Notes under the pieces: generated by a model
The model's input: only the letters and a program-made list of their open reading frames with translations
Database searches by the model: none
Told to the model about the DNA's origin: nothing
DNA from: Stentor coeruleus
Taxonomy: Eukaryota; Ciliophora; Heterotrichea; Heterotrichida; Stentoridae
DNA: 64,000 nucleotides
Direction: 5' to 3'
Assembly: GCA_001970955.1 (NCBI GenBank)
Contig: MPUH01000100.1
Location: 43,964 to 107,963 of the forward strand
Position numbers and translations under genes: made by a program
In this document: positions 38,701 to 50,700 of the stretch, piece after piece
How the letters are laid out: each line of letters starts with the position of its first letter
Position numbering within the stretch: the stretch's first letter is position 1

Positions 38701-41700
38701 TAAAGCAATAAAGTTCATAATCCAGGCTTTGAGAATCAAACAGAACTGATGCGAATTCTCTAGTAAATTCAATTTCTTCTCTTGACCGGTTTGCTTCAGA
38801 TTTGCAGAGAAGGAGACTGTATTGTTCAATTATATTCCTTAGCCTAGCTGCAGAGATTATTCTTCCTATTGCACCTAAATAATCATGCTTGCTATTCAAA
38901 GCTTGTGTATACCTATAAGCTAATTTTTTAACTGCTTCAGCTTTGATCTCACCATCATCTTCTAACTCAAACATCCTTTGAATCCTATCACAAAGCATTA
39001 CAACAAAATTATCTTCATCCAAAGCTGTTTGAAGCACCAAATCAATTTTTTTCATATACTTATTCTCGCTTTCTTCAATAACTCTTAAATGATCAAGATT
39101 TTCTTCTGAAGCAAAAACACACTCTACAATCTCAGCTTTTTCTATAATCTTATCTAATAAAAACGATGAATATTCCCATAATTCAGTATTATTAATATCA
39201 TAAACAATATCTTCAATAGTCTTTGTTGAATTTTCAAGCATTTTCACATACATGAAAACTTTAAATTTTATTACCTTTGGAATTTCTTCATAATTTGTTA
39301 CTGATGCTTCGACATTTGAAATTATATCTCTAAACCCTTTTTTACAAAGATTTTTAAAAGGTGTAGTCCATAAAGTTAAAGTAATATAATTTAGTAACTC
39401 GAAACTTGGGTTTATTTTACATAGTTGTATTACTAGTTCAAGTTTTTCAGTGTTATTAATTTTTACAGTTTCAGGGAAGTCAAACTGATCTAAAAGTCCA
39501 TTAAAAGTTTGTAAACAATTTAAGTATTTGTTAATGTTTTGAATTTTTTCCCATGAGATGCTTAAAGGACTAAGAAGATTTATTATAACATCAAATATTA
39601 GGGATAATTTCAACCACATAAATTCTTCATTTGAATAAACTTTTAATATTGGTTCTTCAATTTCGTCATCACTTGAATTATTATCCCCTTTATTTGTTGG
39701 TTTACTCATTAAACTTGCTTTTAGATCCATTGTTTGTTCTTCGTTATAATATAAATATGCTATTATCCAATCTTGTTGATTTGAATGAGAATAAGTATTT
39801 AATAATTCTAAGATTTTATCAAATATAGGGAGTCTGCGTGAGTTTTCCATAAAGGCTATGAGCTTTTTAGCATAGTTATCTTGATTCAGAAAAACCATTG
39901 AAAAGTGATAAACTATATCAAGGTTATCTAATTTACGTAATGAGTCTTGAAGGACAATTTTAACAAAATCATAAAAAATAAAACTTTGATGTGAATCAGT
40001 TTCATATATTTGCTCAATCAATTCTTTATAAATTGTATTTTTGCTATGCATTTCAGCAAAAACTTTCCAATTACTATTATCTTTTTGAATCACTTGTTCT
40101 TCATAATCCTCATTATTTCCTTCTTTTTCTTCTATAGCCAAGTAGTCTTTATAAGATTTTTTTACCTTTGCAAACTCTTCTAATATAAAAGGTGCTCTCA
40201 ATCCTTCATAAAACCTCACTGCATTACTTTCATACTTTGTCTGAACTACAAGTTTACTTTTTGCCATATTGTTTAGAACACTTAAAAGCATAAATTTGCA
40301 AATATCATAACTATTAACATATTCCAAACTGTTCATCACAGATTTTTTCTCTAATTCTACTACAATAATTGTAAACTCTTTAGTAAGAAGGTTTTTTATA
40401 TAAAGATTTAATGCTTCTTTTACAGATCTAGCTTCAGAATATATGCTTTCATCAGTAAAAAGTTGTGATAACGCAAGACTATACGATTTTTCTTGTGATT
40501 GTAAGAGCCTATAAAGTTTTTCTTTAAAAATGCTGTGAATCGAAGGGTTTTCAATTAGAAGTTTTTCAAGTTTGTATTTGTGAGATATGAAATATCCATA
40601 ATTGTGTAGAGGACTTTCATATCTTAAACTACCTATTGCAGTTTGGACTATATCACCTATATGCATTTCAAAAATCCCAATATCTTCACTAAGGATTTTA
40701 TTAGGTGTGTTTAGTTCAAGAAGCCTCTGGGCGATTATTTTAGAATCTTCTTCAAGATATTCAAACATACAGAATTTCCATTTACTTAAGAGGTAAAGAG
40801 CTTTTCGGTCTTCATCACATCGACTTAATCGAATAAGAATACAGATATTTTTGTTTTTAGCACTTTCAATAAAATGGCTTCTAGTTTTTTCTAACATGTT
40901 TACTAGAAACCTAAAATATTGAAACTCTTTGCTGTATTCCATTTCCAAAATATAAATAGCTGTCTTTTGATCTTTGAAAAAAATCTCGAAATCCGTCCTA
41001 GCATCCTGTTCGCATTTGAAATTACTGCATCTTTGTATATATACCTTATCATTAGATAAACGATCAATACTTATATTATCATAAGTCAATGCTACAATTT
41101 TTTGACCCTCTTGATTAGTGAGTTTTTCTATATATTCAAAAAAATTCATTCTGTTGGCATTATACCATATTTTTTTAATAAATTCTTTTTCTTGTTCAGT
41201 TATCTGATTCATTTCACATAATAAAATAAGGTCAATACTTGCGGTTTTTATGAGGAATTTTTGGCATTTTAGGAAAATATCATCTTCATCGATATCAGGT
41301 TTTTCCATAAAACATACAAGTAAATTCATGGTTTCTTCGCTGTAGCAAGGGAAAATACTTGTGTTCCATATTTTTTTATCAGATTTCTGAGGAATGAAGC
41401 AGCATTGTTTTATCCATTCTTTAAGCTTATCGACAATTTTTTGCTTTTTTAAGTCATTAAGATCTGCTACACTGACAAAATGCTTTTCGAAACGGTTTAG
41501 GAATGGGGAGTCGGTTCGACTTAGCACTTCTTTATCATCTTCTAAAAAAACCACAACTTTAAATTTTCGGTCAACAAAACACCTAGGATTAAACTGTGCA
41601 CCTAAAGCTACTCTGCAATATTTTTTACTAGTTGGCCCGGATTTAGCGAAATTTTGATTGAATAAATCATATAAAGAACTATAAATCGAATCCATATCCT

Positions 41701-44700
41701 CTAATATTATAGGTATCCCTTGTTCCATATACATGATAATATCACTCAAAATCCTAAACTTAGTCTCATCATGTTCAAGGTCTTGCTCAAAAGATGATCC
41801 TAATATTAATCTATGCTTATGTAAAGTTGCATCAAAAAATGTCTCAGTAAGATACAAAGCAACATCTTTTCTACAAATAATCATCAAATACCTTGATTCT
41901 TCTTCTTGAAGATTTTCAATAATAAGTTCTTTCGGTTTAAAACTCATTAAAGTACTAGGTGGAGGTTTATAAGTCTTAATAAAATATTCAATAATTTCTC
42001 TAGCACCCTTAGGTTTCCCTCCAAAATTCCTACAAATGCCTTTAAAAATCTTAGCAGCCTCAACATCCTCATACTGAGCCTCCTTAAAATTCTTCGACAC
42101 ATATTTTATCATATGATAAAAATCCCTAAGCCCATAAAAATCCGTATCCTGTGTATTAGAAAACTTAACTTTCATATCATAATATGCAATAGCCAAATTC
42201 GACACAATAACTTTAAACTTTTCCTTAGTATCACTTCCAGCAATTGATTCATACAAAGTGCATGCAGTATCTTTAAGTTCTTCTTTATCTGGGTCAGGTC
42301 TTGCTAAATAAAGTGTTCTATTCATCTTAGAAGCATCTAATCTCCAATTAGAAATCCCAATAAACCCAACTTTTCTATTTTCATTTTCTAATAAACTATG
42401 TAAAACTTTCAAAGGATTATGCTTAGAAATCTCAGCAAGGCCGATTTCATCAAATACAACAACAGGTAAAAGATGGTTATTTGAAGTAAATTTTTCTGCC
42501 CTAGCAAAAACCTGCTCGATACCCTCAGATGTACAAGTATCTGAGCCTTGAAAATTCACTATTTGTAATTCTTTTAATGTTTTTAAATACTCATCTTGAG
42601 ATTTATCTCCTCTTAAACTTGATGTTATTATTTGTATAGCTAAAGATTTACTACATCCTGGCTTTCCACATATTAATATAGGGATTTTATTAAGGACACA
42701 AGGGATTATAGCAAAAATATTTTCTAGTAAAGCTTGATTTAAAGCTATACCTTCAGGAACTTGCATTCTTGACATTAGATCATATTGTTCTGATTTTATA
42801 AGGTTTTCTATATCTTCTTTTGTTATAATTAAATTGTTTTCAGCATTCAAGTTTTCTATAATAATACTATAGAAATTTTCTCGTAACTCTTCAGTGGCAA
42901 TACGTAGGAAGTAACAATGGAAAAAAGATAAAATCCCAGCTTTGAAACTATTGTCTCTTATAAAAAATTTATGACTGTATTTGTGTTTTTTTTCATGAGA
43001 ATTATGTTTTTTTGGTACCAGGAAATTCATTCTTGTTTGTAAAGATTCGTAAAACCATGTATATAAAGTTATAAATCTCGATACATCTCGTAAACTTACG
43101 CTACTCACATCTTCTTTTAACTGAAAATAATCATGAGCCACACAAAGTATTGTTATAAAAATCTCTTTATGTTCAACCATACCTTGTATAAGCATACTTT
43201 GTATATAATCTCTAATCTCATTTTTCTTTAAAACCCCAAAATCCCATACAAACTCAATAGCTTTATCAGGTAATGGTTTAACAATATGCACAAGTCTATT
43301 ACTTTTCATTACCCCTCTTGTTTTTTGAACCCCAACATTTTCATTTATCAGTAAACCTTGTCTTTTTACTCTATAAGGATTACAAGCTCCAACAAGGATT
43401 ATATTTTCACTTAACTGAATATCTTTAATTTTTTTCTCACATAAAATATCTGTTATCATACCAACACAATCACTTGTATTAAACTCATCAAAAAATATCC
43501 AAAATCGTTCTTTTTCTTGAGGAGTCCTTTGTGGTTTTTCTTGTGCTTTTTTATTAAGAATTTTCAGTTTTTCTGATATAATATCTGATGTAATCCCCGA
43601 ATGTATACATATGATTTCTAATTCTTCTTGTAATATTTCTTGAACAAAAAAACGTATAAGCGAAGTTTTACCACATCCAGTTTCTCCCATGATTATAAGT
43701 GGGACATTGGCAATACATCGTAAATATATAAGGTTCATTTTTAAAAAGTTATCTGGGGTTAAAATATACCCACATTGTGACAGTTTAATTAAATGGTTTT
43801 CTTTAAGTTCTTGGAGAGAATTGTGTGTATATCCACGGCTTAAACTTTCTCTTCTGGCTTCAATACTTTTTTTCAATGAAAATTTTATATAAAAAGATAC
43901 AAGTTTTTCCATAAGATTAAAACTGTCAAAGTGCGAGTAGTTATCAATATACGCGTTTTCTTTACCTAGAACTTTAGATAATCCTGATGAAAAATTAGGG
44001 ATGCTGCTTTTTTTGTAAGTCTCTTCAAGATATTTTTGTATCTGTAAAAGCTTTCTGATATTTTGAGGTATCATAGTTGGATCGCGATATATACATATAT
44101 TATCCCCTTCTTCAAGAAATAGCATAGTAAAATGATTTGAAGTTTCCCATTTGATTGTATTAGTCAAATCTTGTACCTCTTCTACTCTATCAATATCATC
44201 AGGATTATCCACAGCTTCCAAAGCTAAACTTTGTCCTCTTCTCACTGAGTCCAAACATTTAGACATAAATTCTTTTGTCGTCTCAATAATACTTCCTATA
44301 ATATTATATCTGATTTCATTATAAAGCCCAACATCCAAATTCCCGAAATCCATTTTTTGTACATTTAATATTTCCACACTATACGAACTGTTTTCAAAAC
44401 ATTTAAGCAAATTTTTCATTATATTAACAAAAGTTGTCATTTGATGATAAGTCGGATTTTCCCCACAGTTTTCAACAAAGTATTTTTCCATCATTTCTCT
44501 GGCTAATTTATTAGGTAAATTCTTGTAATTTTTCTCTTTGTAATTAAAATCTTGAGAATCTATTGTATGATCATCATAACTTGCAAGATAATTTGATATA
44601 TAGTTTATATCATTTGTGATTTTTAATTCGTTGATATTGAATTTAGTAATTTCAATATGGTTTAATGTTGTGAGAAAACTTAAGGATTTTAGAAGGGAGT

Positions 44701-47700
44701 TTTGGAATGTGTTGGCAATTTCTATGTAGACCCAAGAACCTTTTGGAAGGTAAAAGTGTGATTTTGAACTGTAGTATTGATTAAAGATTGATAAAGAGAA
44801 AAGAAGTTGGTGGATTGAGTCAAGATCTTCGACGTAGTTTAGTTGGAAATGATAAACTACAGGGTTGGTATGTTGATGCTTTTTAAGCATTTCACCTAAG
44901 GTTAAGGAGTTGCTGTTACCAGAAATGTTTAGTTCGACTCGTTGAAGCTGCCTTTTTTCAGCTTCTTCGATGATTCTTGTAGTTTTACCTAGGCCAACGT
45001 AACTTGAGCAGATAACACAAACGTTTTTGGATATGGATTTTATTAGCCTTTTGAGAAATAAGCCTTTTGTTATCTGATATCCGTATATAGACTGAATATT
45101 AATTTCCTTCTGAGACCTCAAATAATTTACGAAATTGCATTTGATATTATCAGTAACAATGGCTAAATAAAACTCAGAAGGATTATTCAAATAAAACTTA
45201 CCCAGTTTGCTTTTCAATTTATTCTGCAGCTCAAAAGTTAACTGTTCCGGATTTACCAAAGTATACAATAAAATAGAGTTTTGAAAACACCTATTTATAA
45301 AAAACTTAATTTCTCCCCACAAAGTAGAAAAATTACAAAAAAACACTTGCTCAGCTTGAGGTATTTTCCTTTCTGTATTATAATAAACAGTCATAATCCC
45401 TTCATAGAAATTTCTAACTTCACACAATAATATTTGCATAGGCGCTTGTTTTATAATAACATTAGATTTTTTAGGGAATTTTTCCCCTGTACTAATAGTA
45501 TTCATACCACCAATAACCTTAGAAATAACTTCTAGTCTATATTTCACATCTTCATTATACGGAAATTGTTGCTGAAAACTTTTTGAAGGAGATTTTTGCA
45601 TGTACATTAACAAAGGGATTATTTTTTTTGTTTTTTCTTTGTTTATAGCAAAAACATAGTTTTCTGCTGCACATACACGTTTTCCATATAAGAAATTAAG
45701 CCAATAATACTCTTTACACATGAATTTTATTATGTTTTTCCACTGATTATTATGGTAACTATAATACTCTTCATATTGTTTAAATTCTTCAAACTGACCT
45801 GATTTACAATAAAACTCATAATATGTGTTTATAAGACCTCTATTTAATGTTTGGCTTATTGAATTCAAGCTTTTTATTACTTTACTCATACAATCGATTA
45901 AACAAATAAACTCAAGAAATTCTTTTATATCCTCAGATCTGTCAGAATTTTCTGAATTTTTATTATCAATCATATGCTTACTTAATAATGCTCTATCTCT
46001 TAATTCAGATAATTCATTCATATTAAACAAGGAAACACAAGAATTATCTTCAGGTTTCAATAAATATAATTCTATTGAATAATTGCTTTTAGGTTTTTTA
46101 CTTATAATAAATCTTGAATATAACCAAATTTGCTTAATTCTTGTGATTTTAGCTTGTTCTTGATTGTTTATTTGATGATTATAATCTTCAAGAATTTTTA
46201 GGTTTTTAAAACATGATGCTATTTTTTCCATTGTATTTTTGTATTTTTCTTGATTAAGTTTTTCTATAACATATTTAAAGTAATCATTCAAACTCCCTTG
46301 ATGCTGTTTTAGTGTTGCGAAAAACGACCAAAGATTTACAAAGTCAGTCACAACCTCGCTAACATTTTGTTGAAGTGATGTTTTATCTTCAAGTCCATCT
46401 TGAAGAAAATCAAGCTCATCTTGTGATAAAAGATTTATAAATTTCAGTAATTCTAATGATTTTTCACACTCATTTAAGAAATCTATTATTATTTTTTGAT
46501 GCTTAGTTTCCATTTTAAACACATTATTTTCACATTTGGATACTTCGCTAATAAAACTGTCAATATTCAAAGCATTTGATGTCAAAAAATGATTTTCACA
46601 AAGTTTAAAAGATTCATAGTCATTAATACATAAAGGTTCATATACTGATATTAATTTTGAGCATAAGATTATAAAAGTTCTGTCGAAAATTATAAAATAA
46701 AATAATTCCTTGAGTTTTTCTATTGATATCGTATCAGGGTCTAGTATTTCAAATAAAATATTAGCTTCATTTTCGATGTTTTCATTTATCATATTTTGAG
46801 TTAAAACTTGTAAACGGTAAATACTTGATTGAGGATTTAAGAATATGATTTTAAGCTCAATTACCATATAATTACTTGATATTATCATTTGATTCAAAGG
46901 ATCAATTTGATTAATCAAATCAGCTTCTTGAGTATAGGAATAATAAATTATCGAGAATACAAATTTCTCCAATTGCCTTGCGTAGGTCGTAATATTCTGG
47001 ATTTCAGGAGGGATAAATGCTTGGCTTAGTGGTAGTTGGTCAAAATTGTCTGTGAATTCTGAAAATATTATTAAGAGATCTTCAAATCCTTTTAAATACT
47101 GAAGAAAAGATTTAAAGAGTTTTTCGGTGTTTTTTATATCTCGTTGCAGAATATCAAAATCATACTTTTTTTGATTGTAAATCTCTTCAAAAGCTAAAGC
47201 TCTAGTATTATCTGTAACATGTTTAAGATATTCTAAAAATATTGATAACTGATCAGAGGAATATTTATACATATAAGTGAAATCTTTAACTAAAATGCTT
47301 TGATCAGTAACAGAATCTATTTTTGAAATAATAAAATCGTTTAATGCTTTTTTGATCTCGCTTTGTACTTTGCTTGATGTTTTTTTAATGAATTTAAAAC
47401 CATAAAATCCTCGGTTAGGATTAATGAATACATTCTGCATAAGGTCTTCTTGGTTAGGTGTACATATACTTAAACAAAATTCCATTAATTCCCGAACTGT
47501 GTTATTTTGATTTTTTTTACTATAGATATCAAGTAATTTATTAGCAATTTCTTCATGAGTTTTTGAGTTTATGATTTTCTCTTTAGCTTTGTCTATGAAT
47601 ACAACTTTTAGTAAATTTAAAGTGCATATGTCCATTTGTTCAGCTAAAAGAGATAAATTTTGATATCGAATTAATAGATGGTCAACTGCTTGATTGCAAA

Positions 47701-50700
47701 GTTCTTCTAAATTAAATAAGTGTATGGATGAAAGCTCTGCATTTACATCTTGGATTGAGGTATCCATACGAATACATTTTTTAGATATCCACATTTCAAA
47801 ATATTCTTTAACTTTATCTGGATAAATGCTTATCAATAGTGAAGAATTCGCAAAACCATGAGTTTCTATGAATTTTTTTATTATTTTATCTCTTTGGAAC
47901 CCTGAGTATATTTCTTTGTCTTTAGTAAATTCAAAAATTTTAGCGTAATATTCAGCATTTTCAGGCACAACGTTTTCTTTTGTTGAAAGATTACTATTAA
48001 TGAATTCTCCAAGATCGTATTTACTAAAGAGAATTCTGATTTTTTCTGGAAGCTGCTCTATAATTTCGATGCACCCAAAAAGTTCTACAACACTCACATT
48101 AGATTTTTTAATTCTGTTGCTAATAACATCTTTTATTTTGTCTAAATTTAACTCTAAACAAGTATGATTCATAATTAGCTTTAGCATTCTATAAAAATTT
48201 TTTGTACAACTAATTAATAGTTCAGCGAGGTTTACTTTTTGAAAATTTACAAGTTTTTTCATGAACTCAATAACTTCATAAGTATCATTTTCATTTATAT
48301 ATCTTTCCCAATCTTGATATTTTGTAAGAATATTCTTCACAAATCCAAATGCTGCATTGAAATCATCTAACTGATCTATTATTTTAAGACACTTAGAAAA
48401 TATCTCTAAGCTGCAAACTAAAAAAACATTCCTCAATCCTTTTGCAACCAGATTATATTCTTCCAACTTTTTTATTTCCAAAAATCGTGAATTAAAACTA
48501 TCAGAAGCAATGCTTTCTAGAATTTTTGGAAAATTGTGACATTTGCAAAACTTAAATGCATTATCATCCAAAGTGCCAAGTAAGCATAATATTCCGTAAA
48601 GAAGTTGCTTTGATATTGCTGATTTTGATTCTAAAAATAAGTTTATATTGCTTATTATGTTTTTTTGACTATCAAAATTAGGACTATATTTGTTTTCTAT
48701 ATCTTGAAACTGACTTGTAGCTAATTCAAGTGCATCATATACATAATTGATTATCAAGTATATAGAAATTAGTGCAAGTTGAGAATATGAATCTTTATTT
48801 TCATTTTTACTGTAACTATATCCATAATTTGGTTTATTTTCATAATCAAAGTTGAAAAGAAACTGATATTTCTTTCTTAGAAATTTTCTTGGGTTTGCTT
48901 CTTTCATTTCTTTTGTTGACCATAAATACCCATCCTTGTTTAATTGTAAAAAAAAATCATTGAAGTTATAAGAATAGTCTAGTGAGCATTCATAAAGTCT
49001 GAGGGTTTTTTTTAATTCATATTTTTCGAAAGGAAAATCAACTAAATTTAGCTCTTTAGATATAGTACTATCTGATTTAGATACAATAAATAGTTTTATG
49101 TCTTTTGGTTTATTATTCTCTAAATCAATTGCAGTGATAAATTTTGAAGTTTCAGTAAAGATCCTTGGTTTATTTAGCACAGAAACCGGATGAATTATCT
49201 CATTTCTTTCAATCAAAACTAACTCCTTTATACTACTAAATCTTCCAAGTTCCCTCATATTAACACAAATTCTATAAGAGCTTCTTCTAATATTTTCTGA
49301 ATATTTTTTTGCTTGTTCTTGCGCATCATTTAAGTTTTTTATTCTTTCAAAGATCCTTAATTTATATTCAAATTTATCGTTATTTTTATCAATGCAAAAT
49401 ATTCCTAGTAAATTCTCCATTGTGTTTATTTCAGGTATTATCGGAACTATGATATATGCTTTTTGTTCTTGATTTATTTTGAAAAATTCTTCTTTATTAT
49501 GAATTGCATAGCCTTTACTAACTTTTAAAATAATATTATAATAGCATATTCTTTGAAGTGCTGTTAATCCTAGCATATAACTACACATTATATCTTCTAT
49601 TGTAATTTTCCAAAGTAGTTCGCCAATTTTTACATAAGGATCTAGTTGATTTCTAAAATTAACTGAATTATCTTGGCTTTCCTGCATGTGCCACATAGTT
49701 AGTGCTTCAGTCCAATCTTTGCAAGAACCTAGATTTAAGATGTTTTGCTTTATAAGATATGCTACATTTTGCTGAAGGATTTTTAATTCGTCTATTATTT
49801 CCAGATCTTCAAGCTTAAAAGTTTCGCGAATGGAATTCTTTATGATTTCAGGGCTTAGATTTTCATTTTGTTTGATGTTTTCAGGAGGGAGTTGGCTACT
49901 TTCTTCGTAGTTTTGAGGATCATATACTTTTTTTTCATCATAATCATTTGACGGACATTTACTTTCTTCAATATTTTTATCTATATCTTGATTTTTAACT
50001 ATCTCTTGATTTTTATCTATCTCTTGATTTTTATCTATCTCTTGATTTTTATCTATATCTAATTCCATTTTTTGATCAGAGATTATATTCTTCATTTCTG
50101 TATTAAACAATTCTTGTTGAAGTCTCTCTTGGTTCATTAAAACAATCTTCTCATTAGCAGCTTGTTCAGCATTAGGATCTACATGTTGCACTTCAGATAT
50201 AATTTCATAATTACTTGGATTATAATCAAAATGAGCTCTATCGCTTATATTTAAGGGTTCTGTTTGTGGAAATGATAATTGATTTTCTATATCCATGGTC
50301 TGATTACTTATCTTGTTTTCTTCATTATACCCGATTTCAGATTTTACCTCTATAGATCGAATATTTTCTTCACTCAGTGGCACAATTGGCTGTAACTCTT
50401 CAATTTCACCTTTTTCATTAATAGCAAACTCATCAGTATTCTTAACTTTCCTCTCTTCTTCTTGAAATTTTCCCTCCTGTTCTTCATTATCCTCATTTTT
50501 TTCTAGCGCTATTAAAGGAATATATTTAGATTTCCTAATTGTTATCATATCTTGTATAGATTTAAAATCAAAATTAGTCGATTCCATAAGACGGATATTT
50601 CTCTTTTCAATACTCGACAACGAATTTATAACTATTTGCCAAAACTCATCCTTTTCAATAAATTGTGCTGCCATAAAAATTCTCAGCTTTAACTCTATAT

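Noticed and set aside
43689-43892. Short frames antisense to the RNF213-like gene and to other long genes
   Set aside because: Composition mirrors the sense codons and no family or start context supports them; they are treated as shadows.
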